From Acidobacteriota bacterium (GTDB lineage: Bacteria; Acidobacteriota; Terriglobia; Terriglobales; Acidobacteriaceae): a stretch of 64,000 nt of DNA. Position numbers and translations under genes: made by a program. The notes beneath the pieces were generated by a model. It was given only the letters and a program-made list of their open reading frames with translations, was not told where the DNA came from and did no database searches. The DNA lies in assembly GCA_018268915.1 (NCBI GenBank), contig JAFDVQ010000005.1:248001-312000 (forward strand). The letters run 5' to 3'. This document shows, one piece after another, positions 17,197 through 28,010 of the stretch. Positions within the stretch are counted from its first letter, which is position 1; each line of letters begins with the position of its first letter.

Positions 17197-18738
17197 TTAG
17201 TGCTTCGCGTACATCTCCATCACGTCTTTGCGCAGCACCGCCCGGCTGTCGTTGCGGGTGTAGAACATGTGCCCGCCAGGAAACTCATGCACAGACACCC
17301 GTGTCGGGTCTCCCATCACCGGCATCTGGTTCACAGTCAGCACCGACCCCATGAAAGGGCAGGAGAGATCGTTCCACCCATGGACGATCATCACTCGCAG
17401 CTTCGGATCGGCAGCAACCGCTTCCCGCAGATCTGGGACCGATCCGCGCCGAAGCTCTGCATCGCGATCCCATTGGCGATTCACGTCGTAAGAGAGCGCG
17501 TTGTATCGGGCGTCAACCTTCCACCCTACGGTCCGCGTAACGAAATCGACCATCGCGGTAGTGAGTGGCGCTACGATGCTCGCTAGAATCGGGTCCTGTG
17601 CACGCTGCTCAGGTGCAAACGGAAACGGATCGAACGAGGTCACGTTTGAGTCGTAGACCGAGCCCAGCTTCCCTTCCTCGCGATGAACTTCCCGCAGGTA
17701 TGCGCCTGTCTCGATCCGCCCGCCCGAGAACTTCACAAACGCGGGATCAAGGCCAGTCATCTCCGTGACCCTGGCGATCATCTTCTGCGTCCCCGCATCG
17801 TCGGAACGCCCCTTCAGCAGCGTGGTTGCATACTCACCTTGTGTGTAGGCGATCACGCCAGCCATTGCCTCTGGAGTCAGTTTCTTCTCGCGCTCCAGGT
17901 GCGCAGCCGTAATGGAAGGGAGCGTCATCATCCAGGGAAGCGGCGACAGGTCCCCATCGTTCTCAATCGTCGGATTGAGGTAGGGCGATACCAGCACTAC
18001 CCCATTCATCGCAACACCGAGCTGCGACTGCAGGTAATGTGTAATTCGCGGTCCGCGAAAACCACCATAGCTCTCGCCCACGAGATACTTGCGCGAACTG
18101 AGACGATCGTTCTTGACGAGCCAGTCGTACACGATTCGCGACAGGTATTCGATGTCGGACTGCGTGCCGTAGAAGAGCTTTTTCGTCTCCGCCTCGGGAA
18201 CCAGCGAGCGGCTGAAGCCAGTGCCGACAGGATCGATAAAGACGAGGTCGGTAAAGTCAAGCCACGTCCCCGGATTGTCGACAAGGTTCGTCGGGTCCGA
18301 AGGGCTTGCTCCTTCGTTGCCGGCGTCGAGATGCTTGGGACCGATAGCACCCAGATTGAGATAGACCGACGATGCGCCGGGACCGCCGTTGAAAGCGAAC
18401 GTCACCGGACGATTTTGCCCTTCCACCGTATAAGCAGTCAGCACTACTTCGCCGGCCACTTTGCCCTCTCCATCGCGCACTGGAAGAGCGCCGACGGTGA
18501 CCGTGTACTTTAGCGCTTTCCCGTCAAGCTGGATGGTCTGTTGCGCATGGGCCTCAGCGGGCAGAGGAGGCAGAGCCGACTTGTCAGGCGTGGCTTTTTC
18601 AGCCGGCTTGTTCTTGTCCGCGGCAGGAGTCGCGGCTTTATCGTTTTGTGCCAACACACCGGCAGGTACCGCAGCAAGGCAGCAAAAGACAAGAGAGATG
18701 AGCGCCTTGCATAAGGGGAAGTGCTTGTCAGAAGTCAT
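17197..18738 (-). CDS. Secreted S10-family serine carboxypeptidase
   Basis: A peptidase S10 (carboxypeptidase-like) enzyme of about 513 residues that trims C-terminal residues outside the cytoplasm. A signal peptide (CKALISLVFCCLAAVPAGVLAQ) leads into a Lys/Ala/Pro-rich linker and then the catalytic domain: FAFNGGPGASSVYLNLGAIG oxyanion region, nucleophile in VGESYGGFRG, Asp in MIVHGWNDLSCPF, and His in EFPGGHMFYTRND. Acidobacteria carry several such S10 proteins. I prefer the start at 18738 for a compact signal peptide. An ATG at 18789 with GAGG upstream is possible, but would leave only 20 bp to the divergent cyclophilin gene. Confidence 0.9.
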   Translation of the reverse strand: MTSDKHFPLCKALISLVFCCLAAVPAGVLAQNDKAATPAADKNKPAEKATPDKSALPPLPAEAHAQQTIQLDGKALKYTVTVGALPVRDGEGKVAGEVVLTAYTVEGQNRPVTFAFNGGPGASSVYLNLGAIGPKHLDAGNEGASPSDPTNLVDNPGTWLDFTDLVFIDPVGTGFSRSLVPEAETKKLFYGTQSDIEYLSRIVYDWLVKNDRLSSRKYLVGESYGGFRGPRITHYLQSQLGVAMNGVVLVSPYLNPTIENDGDLSPLPWMMTLPSITAAHLEREKKLTPEAMAGVIAYTQGEYATTLLKGRSDDAGTQKMIARVTEMTGLDPAFVKFSGGRIETGAYLREVHREEGKLGSVYDSNVTSFDPFPFAPEQRAQDPILASIVAPLTTAMVDFVTRTVGWKVDARYNALSYDVNRQWDRDAELRRGSVPDLREAVAADPKLRVMIVHGWNDLSCPFMGSVLTVNQMPVMGDPTRVSVHEFPGGHMFYTRNDSRAVLRKDVMEMYAKH

Positions 18739-18809
18739 GCGTTTAACATACATGCTCCATTGCAGCCGCTGGCAAGGGGCGCGCGGCATGGTTTAACCTC
18801 GAATTCGGT

Positions 18810-19529
18810 ATGAGAATCAACGGCTTCTTCACAGCGTCTCTGGCAATCGCGGCGATGGCATCCTGCGCGATCGCTCAGGAGAGTACGAAACCCGCGGAGG
18901 CACCTCTCCCCGATGCTCCGCAGGCAACCGCCGCCGCGCAAATCCATCCCAACGGACCCACTGTCGTGATGGATACATCCATGGGCCGAATCACCTGCCA
19001 GTTTTTTCAGAAGGAAGCGCCCAAGACCGTCGCTAATTTCATCGCACTCGCTCAAGGGAAGAAGGACTGGACCGATCCGAAGAACCAGAAAAAAATGCAC
19101 AATATGCCGCTATATGACGGAACCATTTTTCATCGCGTCATCCCAGAATTTATGATTCAGGGCGGCGATCCAACTGGGACCGGCATGGGCGACCCAGGTT
19201 ACACCTTTGAAGATGAGTTCAATCCCGATCTCAATTTCGATGTACCGGGCCGTCTCGCGATGGCCAACTCCGGACCGAACACAAACGGAAGCCAATTCTT
19301 CATCACCGAAGTTCCCGTCGAACATCTGAACCAGCACCACACTATTTTTGGGCAGTGCGATGAGCCGAGCCTCAACCTGGTCAAAGCAATCGCGCGCGTC
19401 GAACGGGACCCGGACGACAAGCCTGTGACACCAGTGGTGCTGCAAAAAGTGATCATCGTTCCGGAGGGTCAGACGCCGCCTCCTGCACCCGGTCCGCCTG
19501 CACAGCCCTCACCCGCGCCCCAGCAGTAG
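18810..19529 (+). CDS. Exported cyclophilin-type peptidyl-prolyl isomerase
   Basis: Catalyses cis-trans isomerisation of proline peptide bonds during folding outside the cytoplasm. The 239 residues start with a signal peptide (MRINGFFTASLAIAAMASC, then AIAQ), which could be cut by signal peptidase I or, less likely, lipidated at the Cys. The cyclophilin domain spans about 50-225: VVMDTSMGRITCQFFQKEAP, TIFHRVIPEFMIQGGDPTGT, GRLAMANSGPNTNGSQFFIT and HHTIFGQ. The catalytic Arg is in FHRVIP. A Pro-rich tail follows. The next gene is a cytosolic paralogue 72 bp downstream, probably a duplication. Confidence 0.92.
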   Translation: MRINGFFTASLAIAAMASCAIAQESTKPAEAPLPDAPQATAAAQIHPNGPTVVMDTSMGRITCQFFQKEAPKTVANFIALAQGKKDWTDPKNQKKMHNMPLYDGTIFHRVIPEFMIQGGDPTGTGMGDPGYTFEDEFNPDLNFDVPGRLAMANSGPNTNGSQFFITEVPVEHLNQHHTIFGQCDEPSLNLVKAIARVERDPDDKPVTPVVLQKVIIVPEGQTPPPAPGPPAQPSPAPQQ

Positions 19530-19601
19530 TTCAGGCATCCTGGCCTCAAAACATCCGAGGCCACACCACCTTTAGAAAGTCATCCACAGACAGGAGTATT
19601 T

Positions 19602-20132
19602 ATGGCACTCGCACCCGGCACTTACGCGACCTTTAATACAAGTGAAGGAAAGATCGTTACTCGCCTCTTTGAGGCCGACGCCCCCATCACGACAAAGAAT
19701 TTCATCGAGCTTGCCGAAGGCAAGAAGGAGTGGACGCACCCGGGAACCCATGAGAAGTCATCCAACAAGCTCTTCGACGGCACTGTCTTTCACCGTGTCA
19801 TTCCCGACTTCATGATCCAGGGCGGCGATCCAACAGGCACAGGAATGGGCGGCCCGGGTTATCGCTTTCAAGACGAGACCAAGGGTTCACCTCATCGCTT
19901 CGACAAAACAGGCAAATTAGCCATGGCTAATTCAGGACCGAACACCAACGGCTGCCAGTTCTTCATCACCGTTGCTCCAACGCCCTGGCTCACTGGCAAT
20001 CACACCATCTTCGGCGAAGTTGTCGAAGGCCAGGACATCGCAGACAAGATTTCCAAGGTGCCTCGCGGCGGCCAGGATAAGCCCAACAAACCCGTCGTGC
20101 TTCAATCGGTGACAATCGAGCGCGTCGCCTGA
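19602..20132 (+). CDS. Cytosolic cyclophilin-type peptidyl-prolyl isomerase
   Basis: A 176-residue cyclophilin without an export signal. It carries the same landmarks as the preceding gene: FNTSEGKIVTRLFEADAP, TVFHRVIPDFMIQGGDPTGT, GKLAMANSGPNTNGCQFFIT and NHTIFGEVVEGQDIADKIS. AGGAG precedes the ATG. The tandem arrangement with an exported paralogue suggests one protein for each compartment. It ends just before the convergent recQ gene, with a short hairpin at the stop codon that may terminate transcription. Confidence 0.93.
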   Translation: MALAPGTYATFNTSEGKIVTRLFEADAPITTKNFIELAEGKKEWTHPGTHEKSSNKLFDGTVFHRVIPDFMIQGGDPTGTGMGGPGYRFQDETKGSPHRFDKTGKLAMANSGPNTNGCQFFITVAPTPWLTGNHTIFGEVVEGQDIADKISKVPRGGQDKPNKPVVLQSVTIERVA

Positions 20133-20146
20133 CGCAACTCAGCGTC
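20131..20146 (+). terminator. Short hairpin after the cyclophilin stop, possible terminator
   Basis: GACGC-AACTCA-GCGTC overlaps the stop codon and is followed by the T-rich GCTATTATTTGG. The stem is only 5 bp, so this is a weak call. Confidence 0.3.
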
Positions 20147-20150
20147 GCTA

Positions 20151-22226
20151 TTATTTGGCTCCGCAGATCTTCAGGATCGCGGGGCCAAATTTTTCTACCT
20201 TTCCCGGCCCGATGCCCTCAATCGCAAGAAGCTCGCGAGGGTTTCCAGGCCTGGCCAGAGCCACTGCAGTTATCGTGCGGTCGTGGAGCACGCAATAAGG
20301 TGGCACGCGAAGGCGCTTCGCTTCACTCATGCGCCACTCCTTCAACTGGCTCGCAAGCGCCTCTCCATCCGCCGAAAGATTGGCCGGTGTCGCCGCCGCT
20401 CTCTTCGGCGTCTTCACTGTTTTTCGCGAACCTCTTTGTGCAGTGAGTGTCGCGAATTCTTCCGCAATGCCATCGCTGATCAATAAATCAACCTGCGAAG
20501 CCGAGCGAGCTTCCTTCCCAAGCCTGCTGAGGCTCACCTTCTTATAGCGGCGAACTTCCCCGTCCTTCTCGTACACCGCATCTTCGACGGCGACGATTCG
20601 AGCACGCGCCAATGCGTCCAGCACCCCATCGAATTCATCGCGATTCATGCGGCCGGAAGGATCAACACTCTTTTGCAAAGAACCCGCCCCTTTGTGATCC
20701 ACCGGCCTTAGTTCGTCCACGATCAGCTCCGCGATCGCACGTTCAGCGTTCGTAGCCCGCCGAAACATCCGAAGCACCGCGCCGGCCGGATCGCATACAT
20801 CACATCTGCCGCACGGTTGCCTCGCATCGTCGTCATCTCCAAAATGGCGAACTAGCGCGCACATCCGGCAGTCACTCGACTCTGTGAAGCGCAAAACCTT
20901 ATCGAACTGCTCAGCCCTGTACTGTGCCTGGATCGAGTAGGTCTTCTTCCATCCCGGCGTACCAAGCGTGACGTTCCCTGCGAAGTCGACCCGCGCGCCG
21001 CCATGAATCTCGAGCTTCTCCAGCGCCTTATCGAACTCCTCTTCACCGAGTTTCGATCCAGCGCGCAACTCCTCAATCGTACGCGGAGCTTCTCTGAGCA
21101 TTCGGAAGACTTCGTGCAGATTCTCCGTCGGCGGATAGTCGCGATTCAGGAAGAAGTCATGCGTCCGCTGGTCTGCATACGAGTGCATCAAGAACGTGCG
21201 GCTCTGCTCTCCATCTCGCCCTGCGCGTCCAATCTCCTGGTAGTACCCCTCGAGCGTACCCGGCAGCCCTGCATGAATAATGGTGCGTATATCCGGCTTA
21301 TCGATGCCCATGCCAAACGCAATCGTCGCCACAACCACGTCAATCTGTCCGGTCAAAAAAGCTCTCTGTACTCGCTCACGCGTTTCTCCATCGAGCCCTG
21401 CGTGGTACGCAGCAGCCGGCATCATTTGCGAAAGCTGTTCCGCCAGCGCCTCCGATTGCTTCCGCGAAGTCGCATATACAATCGCCGGGCGATGCGCGCG
21501 CTTCGTCAACAACTTGCATATCGCAAACGGCCGCTCTGGAATCGGAACCTCAACGACTTCGATTGCAAGGTTTTCGCGCCTGAACCCATGAATGAAGTGC
21601 GCAGGATCCGTCATCCCAAGTTGCGCGACAATGTCCGCCTGCACCGCCGGCGTCGCGGTGGCCGTAAGTGCCAACACCGGGACAGCTGCCCCGTTTCGAA
21701 GGCCCGGCAGATGCTGACCGATCATCCGGTAGTCGGGACGAAAGTCGTGCCCCCATTGCGAGATGCAGTGCGCCTCGTCAATTGCGATCAATGCGGGCGG
21801 CCGCTTGGCCAGCATCTCCGGAAATCCCGGCACTCGTAGCCGCTCGGGCGCTATGAATAGAAAGTCGAGGTCGCCTCGCAGATACTCGACGCACGCCTGC
21901 CGCGAGACACTGCGATCGAGCCCTGAGTGAATACGCGCCACGCGAAGATTCAGCGCCGCCAGCTTGGCATACTGATCTTCCATCAGCGCGATCAGCGGCG
22001 AAATCACCAGAGCCGTACCGCCAAGAGCGATTGCCGGAAGTTGATAACACAGCGACTTCCCTGCTCCCGTTGGCATCACCAGCAGCAGATCCTGCCCGCT
22101 GACCGCTGAGCGGCACACTGCCTCCTGGTTGGCCCGGAACCGCGCAAACCCAAACACGGAGTGCAGAAGCTGCGCAAGATTGTCCGGATTAAGTTGCGTG
22201 TTCACCGAAGGCGATTCCCTCTTCAA
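20151..22226 (-). CDS. recQ: ATP-dependent DNA helicase RecQ
   Basis: A 3'-5' DNA helicase acting in recombination and replication-fork repair. The 691 residues contain Walker A MPTGAGKSLCYQLP (about 51-64), motif II IDEAHCISQWGHDFRPDYR, motif III-VI landmarks VLALTATATPAVQADI, AYHAGLDGETRERVQ, IAFGMGIDKPDIRTIIH and YYQEIGRAGRDGE, and the RecQ zinc site with four cysteines (CRMCALVRHF, then CGRCDVC). A C-terminal HRDC-like domain (about 615-690) begins LASQLKEWRMSEAKRL and includes ELLAIEGIGPGKVEKFG. Before it lies a Lys/Arg/Thr/Ala linker. Converges with the cyclophilin gene. It appears complete. Confidence 0.95.
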   Translation of the reverse strand: MKRESPSVNTQLNPDNLAQLLHSVFGFARFRANQEAVCRSAVSGQDLLLVMPTGAGKSLCYQLPAIALGGTALVISPLIALMEDQYAKLAALNLRVARIHSGLDRSVSRQACVEYLRGDLDFLFIAPERLRVPGFPEMLAKRPPALIAIDEAHCISQWGHDFRPDYRMIGQHLPGLRNGAAVPVLALTATATPAVQADIVAQLGMTDPAHFIHGFRRENLAIEVVEVPIPERPFAICKLLTKRAHRPAIVYATSRKQSEALAEQLSQMMPAAAYHAGLDGETRERVQRAFLTGQIDVVVATIAFGMGIDKPDIRTIIHAGLPGTLEGYYQEIGRAGRDGEQSRTFLMHSYADQRTHDFFLNRDYPPTENLHEVFRMLREAPRTIEELRAGSKLGEEEFDKALEKLEIHGGARVDFAGNVTLGTPGWKKTYSIQAQYRAEQFDKVLRFTESSDCRMCALVRHFGDDDDARQPCGRCDVCDPAGAVLRMFRRATNAERAIAELIVDELRPVDHKGAGSLQKSVDPSGRMNRDEFDGVLDALARARIVAVEDAVYEKDGEVRRYKKVSLSRLGKEARSASQVDLLISDGIAEEFATLTAQRGSRKTVKTPKRAAATPANLSADGEALASQLKEWRMSEAKRLRVPPYCVLHDRTITAVALARPGNPRELLAIEGIGPGKVEKFGPAILKICGAK

Positions 22227-22328
22227 CTTTACTGAACCGCCGACAACTTCGTCTCAAACGCAGTCTCCCTTCGGAAGTGACCACTCTGGTACAACCTGAT
22301 TCAATTAGAAGAATGCAGGAGGGTCACA

Positions 22329-22721
22329 ATGAGCGACCAGGCCAAAGGGCTTCTTTCAATCCATTCCGCCCACACCGTCGATGAAACAGTGGACAAACTC
22401 AAGAACATTTTGCAGTCCAAGGGAATCATGCTCTTCGCACTCGTTGATCACAGCGGCGAAGCAGCCAAGGCTGGTCTGACCATGCCGGATACCAAACTGC
22501 TCATCTTCGGAAATCCCAAAGCGGGAACACCCGCAATGTTAGCCGCACCCAGCATCGCCATCGACCTCCCACTGAAAATGCTGATTGCCGAGGGCAGCAC
22601 AGGCCAGACGATCATTTCCTATAACAGCTCCGACTTCCTCGCTGAACGCCATAGCCTCTCGCCAGACCAGTTGAAGAGTCTGGCAGTCATCGACAGTTTG
22701 GCAGCTGCAGCAGCATCGTGA
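22329..22721 (+). CDS. DUF302-family protein
   Basis: A 130-residue cytosolic protein of the DUF302 fold. Typical features are an N-terminal SAHTVDETVDKLKNILQSKG segment, FALVDHSGEAAKAGLTMPDT, the family hallmark KLLIFGNPKAGTPAMLAAPS, and IDLPLKMLIAEG followed by ISYNSSDFLAERH. The domain's biochemical role is not established, though some relatives are linked to redox or metal stress. GGAGGGTCAC gives a strong ribosome-binding site. The gene stands alone, 102 bp from the divergent recQ start. Confidence 0.9.
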   Translation: MSDQAKGLLSIHSAHTVDETVDKLKNILQSKGIMLFALVDHSGEAAKAGLTMPDTKLLIFGNPKAGTPAMLAAPSIAIDLPLKMLIAEGSTGQTIISYNSSDFLAERHSLSPDQLKSLAVIDSLAAAAAS

Positions 22722-23106
22722 ACAACCAACCCGCAACTAGCCCAATCGACATCAATGGCACCTCTGCATCAATCCCCGGATGTCCCCTCCATGTATGATC
22801 CGGCTTCTCCTATCCCATCGGTCAGTGCCACCACTGCAACGTCGCCCACGACCTCGCGCGCATTCACTTGAATAAAGGCCGCTGTGTGATGAGTTTGCGG
22901 ACTCTCACCAACGGCCAGATGAACTTCGCCACACTCCAATCTCGCCAGATTTAAGATCCAATATCCCGCGATAGTCACGTGACCGATGGCGCGAGTCGAG
23001 TGATGCAAATCACACAAATTAGCCCTCTGAAATGGGATCATGATGTGTTTCCAGATAAACCGGAGAGGGCTGCAAGTGACCCCAAACTCCCCAGGGATGG
23101 CTTGCG
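22722..23106. other. Intergenic gap with CRP-like dyad and a leader hairpin
   Basis: This 385-bp gap between the DUF302 gene and the cNMP-fold gene has no convincing open frame. Two structures stand out: a CRP/FNR-like dyad at 22999-23014, listed separately, and AGCCCTCT (23021-23028) pairing with AGAGGGCT (23064-23071), which could fold the leader of the next gene. Confidence 0.5.
22999..23014. promoter_or_regulatory. CRP/FNR-like binding dyad
   Basis: AGTGA-TGCAAA-TCACA fits the CRP consensus TGTGA-N6-TCACA in spacing and in nine of ten arm bases. It lies about 93 bp upstream of a gene for a cNMP-fold protein. Binding by a CRP-family protein is inferred. Confidence 0.5.
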
Positions 23107-23589
23107 TTGAATCAACCTTCAGAGTGTGTAGCCGATTGCGAACTCGCAGCCGCGATCGAGGCCTGCTCCAAACTTCACAGAATCTCCAATAAACGCCGGC
23201 TCTTCTGGCAGGGTCAGCCGCCTGACAAGCTCTTCCTCCTGCAGTCTGGCGAAGTCGTGTTGACATCCAGGCTTTCCAGCAGTTCTGTCATTGGCTTTCG
23301 CGCGACTCCCGGCTCTCTCATCGGTCTTCCCGCCATCGCAGGTAACCAGCCCTATTCCATGACCGCAACCGTAAGAAGGAATGCAGAGCTCTACTCCATC
23401 TCGCTTTGGACCTTCCGCGAAATCGTCGGCACCAATCCTCGCCTCTCCTTCAGAGTCCTGGAGATTCTGGCCGCCGAAGTCAGGTCAACCCGCCTGCAGA
23501 TCTCAAATGCACTTTCAATGATTCCTGGGCGGGTCGTGACGCCCGCAGCTCAGGCACCTTCGCTCCTCGAAGGTGCTGGCGGCCAGTAG
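23107..23589 (+). CDS. Cyclic-nucleotide-binding-fold (Crp/Fnr-like) protein lacking the DNA-binding domain
   Basis: A 160-residue protein with a Crp-type beta-roll: LFWQGQPPDKLFLLQSGEVV and VIGFRATPGSLIGLPAIAGN, then a dimer-helix-like NPRLSFRVLEILAAEVRSTR. It stops after a short Pro/Ala/Gly tail where the helix-turn-helix of Crp would begin. The phosphate-binding cassette is degenerate (no Gly-Glu, and QPYS in place of Arg-Ser), so cAMP binding is doubtful. The start is TTG 23107, with AGGGA upstream; no in-frame ATG fits. Without a DNA-binding domain it may modulate another regulator or be a decaying Crp gene. A CRP-like dyad lies in its leader. Confidence 0.75.
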   Translation: MNQPSECVADCELAAAIEACSKLHRISNKRRLFWQGQPPDKLFLLQSGEVVLTSRLSSSSVIGFRATPGSLIGLPAIAGNQPYSMTATVRRNAELYSISLWTFREIVGTNPRLSFRVLEILAAEVRSTRLQISNALSMIPGRVVTPAAQAPSLLEGAGGQ

Positions 23590-23620
23590 GCGCAGATTGC
23601 GGCATCTCACTGCGGCCTGA

Positions 23621-24034
23621 TCAGATGATCCGTTGCATAACTGATTGAAGAACGCTTGCCGTTTCCGGCTGACTGCCAGTCGGCGCTCCGATTGGCGTGA
23701 CGTGCTTGTTCGACACCATGTGGTGAATGATCAGCGGCAGTGCAATCGCGAGACCGCCTCGAACAACACCCGGCGCAAGCCCCGTGCGCTGCGCGATGCT
23801 GTCGATGATCCCCGTACCCTGTGTCCCATTCTCAATTGCGGTGGGATTGGGCTGCGTGTTGCCCTGCGACCACTGCTCGACGAAGCTGCCCATCCCATTT
23901 CGCTGAAATGCTTGGATTAGAGAACCAATTCCGCCTCGCTCCTGAAGTTCGTCCATCAGGCCTCCCGCAACCTGGGCATGTTCTGAGGCTGCTGGCCCCT
24001 TCGCCATTGCTGCAACGGTGTTCAGAATGCTCAT
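23621..24034 (-). CDS. YidB-like (DUF937) protein
   Basis: A 137-residue protein of the YidB/DUF937 group. It begins MSILNTVAAMAKGPAASEHA, then has the glycine-rich GGLMDELQERGGIGSLIQAF, GMGSFVEQWSQGNTQPNPTA, and RTGLAPGVVRGGLAIALPLI with a hydrophobic helix LAIALPLIIHHMV. The family is common in proteobacteria and acidobacteria with no assigned biochemistry. It converges with the cNMP-fold gene (31 bp between stops). No partner gene is evident. Confidence 0.85.
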   Translation of the reverse strand: MSILNTVAAMAKGPAASEHAQVAGGLMDELQERGGIGSLIQAFQRNGMGSFVEQWSQGNTQPNPTAIENGTQGTGIIDSIAQRTGLAPGVVRGGLAIALPLIIHHMVSNKHVTPIGAPTGSQPETASVLQSVMQRII

Positions 24035-24147
24035 CGATTCACCTCGAGTGTTGCTGTGATTGGGATGCCGGGCTGTGGGTGAGGGGTGGTCCAGCGGGAT
24101 CGCAGGTGTTTCGTCGAATCAAATGGCGAGCGGAGATGAATCTTTCG

Positions 24148-24188
24148 CCGAAAAAGGATCGGGCTGAAGCGCATTGCGCTCCAGCCCG
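24148..24188 (-). terminator. Intrinsic terminator of katG
   Basis: On the minus strand CGGGCTGGAGCGCAATGCGCT pairs through 7 bp, a single mismatch and 5 bp around a 3-nt loop (24160-24188), and is followed by the T-tract in GATCCTTTTTCGG. It starts 23 bp after the katG stop codon. Confidence 0.85.
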
Positions 24189-24211
24189 AGGCTGACCCGA
24201 AACTCCAGCGA

Positions 24212-26720
<2,509 letters not shown>

Positions 26721-27620
26721 ATGAATCTCCAGGAACTACGCTATCTCGTCGCCATCGCGGAGCAGCGCCACTTCGGCCGCGCAGCGGAGTCCTGCCACGT
26801 CAGCCAGCCCACCCTCAGCAGCCAGATCAAGAAGCTAGAAGAAGAACTTGGAGTAACGCTTCTCGAGCGCACCAACAAGCGTGTGGCACTTACCCCCGCA
26901 GGTAGCCAGATCCTGCAGCACGCTCGTCGCGCTCTCGCTGAAGCAGCGCAGATCGAAGCTGTCGCGCGAGCCGCCCGCGATCCACTTGTCGGTCCGCTCA
27001 AGTTGGGAGCGATTCCCACTCTTGCCCCCTACCTGCTTCCGCTCATTCTCAAGCCGCTGAAGCAGGGCTTTCCCGGACTCACGATCGAACTCTGGGAAGA
27101 TCAGACTCGTGTGCTGATCGAGAATCTTCGCAACCACAAACTCGATGCTGCACTTCTGGCAACTGAGACCGACGCGCCCGAGATTACCGAAATCGTTCTC
27201 TTCGATGAACCCCTTCTAGCCGCTCTGCCGAAGAACCATCGACTCGCGGGCGCAAAAAAAGTCGATGAGCAGTCTCTCAAAGACGAGCTTCTCGTTCTGG
27301 CCGACGGACACTGTCTCGCCAACCACGCTCTTGCGGCCTGCGGGGTAAAACACGGCCACGCTCATATCCGGGGCGGACTTCAGGGAGCCATGCAGGCAGC
27401 AACGTTGGAGACCCTCGTCAACCTGGTAGCTGCAGGCTATGGATCGACCCTCATCCCTGCCCTCGCCGCCGACTCTCTCAAGACCCGTGGAATTGCTCTC
27501 ATCCCTCTGGCCGGACGTTCTCACCGCACCATTCGCCTGGCGAGCCGCCCCGGGTTCCCAAGAGCTCAGGCTCTCCGGGCTATCGAGAAGGTCATCCGCA
27601 CCGCTGTCAGCTTTGCCTAG
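26721..27620 (+). CDS. oxyR: OxyR-type LysR-family peroxide-sensing regulator
   Basis: A LysR-type activator that senses peroxide through two cysteines. The N-terminal HTH (MNLQELRYLVAIAEQRHFGR, then SQPTLSSQIKKLEEELGV) is followed by the effector domain. Two Cys in LADGHCLANHALAACG have the same nine-residue spacing as Cys199 and Cys208 of E. coli OxyR, which form the regulatory disulfide. The conserved family start MNLQ places the ATG at 26721, although the frame stays open to 26655. Divergent from katG, its likely target. The ending FPRAQALRAIEKVIRTAV is family-typical. About 299 residues, near the usual 305. Confidence 0.93.
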   Translation: MNLQELRYLVAIAEQRHFGRAAESCHVSQPTLSSQIKKLEEELGVTLLERTNKRVALTPAGSQILQHARRALAEAAQIEAVARAARDPLVGPLKLGAIPTLAPYLLPLILKPLKQGFPGLTIELWEDQTRVLIENLRNHKLDAALLATETDAPEITEIVLFDEPLLAALPKNHRLAGAKKVDEQSLKDELLVLADGHCLANHALAACGVKHGHAHIRGGLQGAMQAATLETLVNLVAAGYGSTLIPALAADSLKTRGIALIPLAGRSHRTIRLASRPGFPRAQALRAIEKVIRTAVSFA

Positions 27621-28010
27621 CCCTCCGAATCGTGCCGGCTGGCATTACACTTTAGCTAACTCCCGTTGCGAAATTGCCTCAACGGAGTTGCATTTGGCTC
27701 TGTGGAAATCTCGGCCTAAACTCAAGAAAACTGGCCCTATTTCCGAAGAAAGCCTAAAATAAACGAAAAAGATGGATTCGGGTACCCCTTATCCACAAAA
27801 GAACCCCTTGGTGAGATTGACCCTGACTTTTGGGGTCCATACAGTCTGTAATCGGAGAGGGTCTGGTTCGCCTCGCGTTGTGGAGCTTCCAAATCCCCTT
27901 CAGGCGTGAAGTCGGCGCCGGTTGACCACCCCAGCATGCCAGGCCCGCTGGGCGGATTGGTTCCCCGCTGCTGACTTCGGTTGCCCGTATTCTGCTGACC
28001 CGGAGAGAGC
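27621..28010. other. Intergenic gap between oxyR and smc with a hairpin
   Basis: A stem formed by AACTCCCGTTG (27658-27668) and CAACGGAGTT (27680-27689), with one bulged C, follows the oxyR stop and may end its transcript, though no T-run follows. A 45-codon frame (27772-27909) has no ribosome-binding site or recognisable product. A single DnaA-box-like TTATCCACA at 27789-27797 is expected by chance. The smc promoter must lie here. Confidence 0.5.

Noticed and set aside
21003..21839. 278-residue plus-strand frame inside recQ, and like frames inside katG (25175-26023) and the S10 peptidase (17683-18513)
   Set aside because: All are opposite-strand shadows of genes with intact catalytic motifs.
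22769..23266. 165-residue minus-strand frame in the gap before the cNMP-fold gene
   Set aside because: It overlaps the start of the cNMP-fold gene, has no ribosome-binding site, and its composition is not protein-like.
27789..27797. DnaA-box-like TTATCCACA upstream of smc
   Set aside because: Only one copy is present. A 9-mer with one free base is expected once or twice in a window this size, so there is no sign of an origin.
27772..27909. 45-codon open frame before smc
   Set aside because: No ribosome-binding site, no recognisable sequence and odd composition. It may be part of the untranslated leader.
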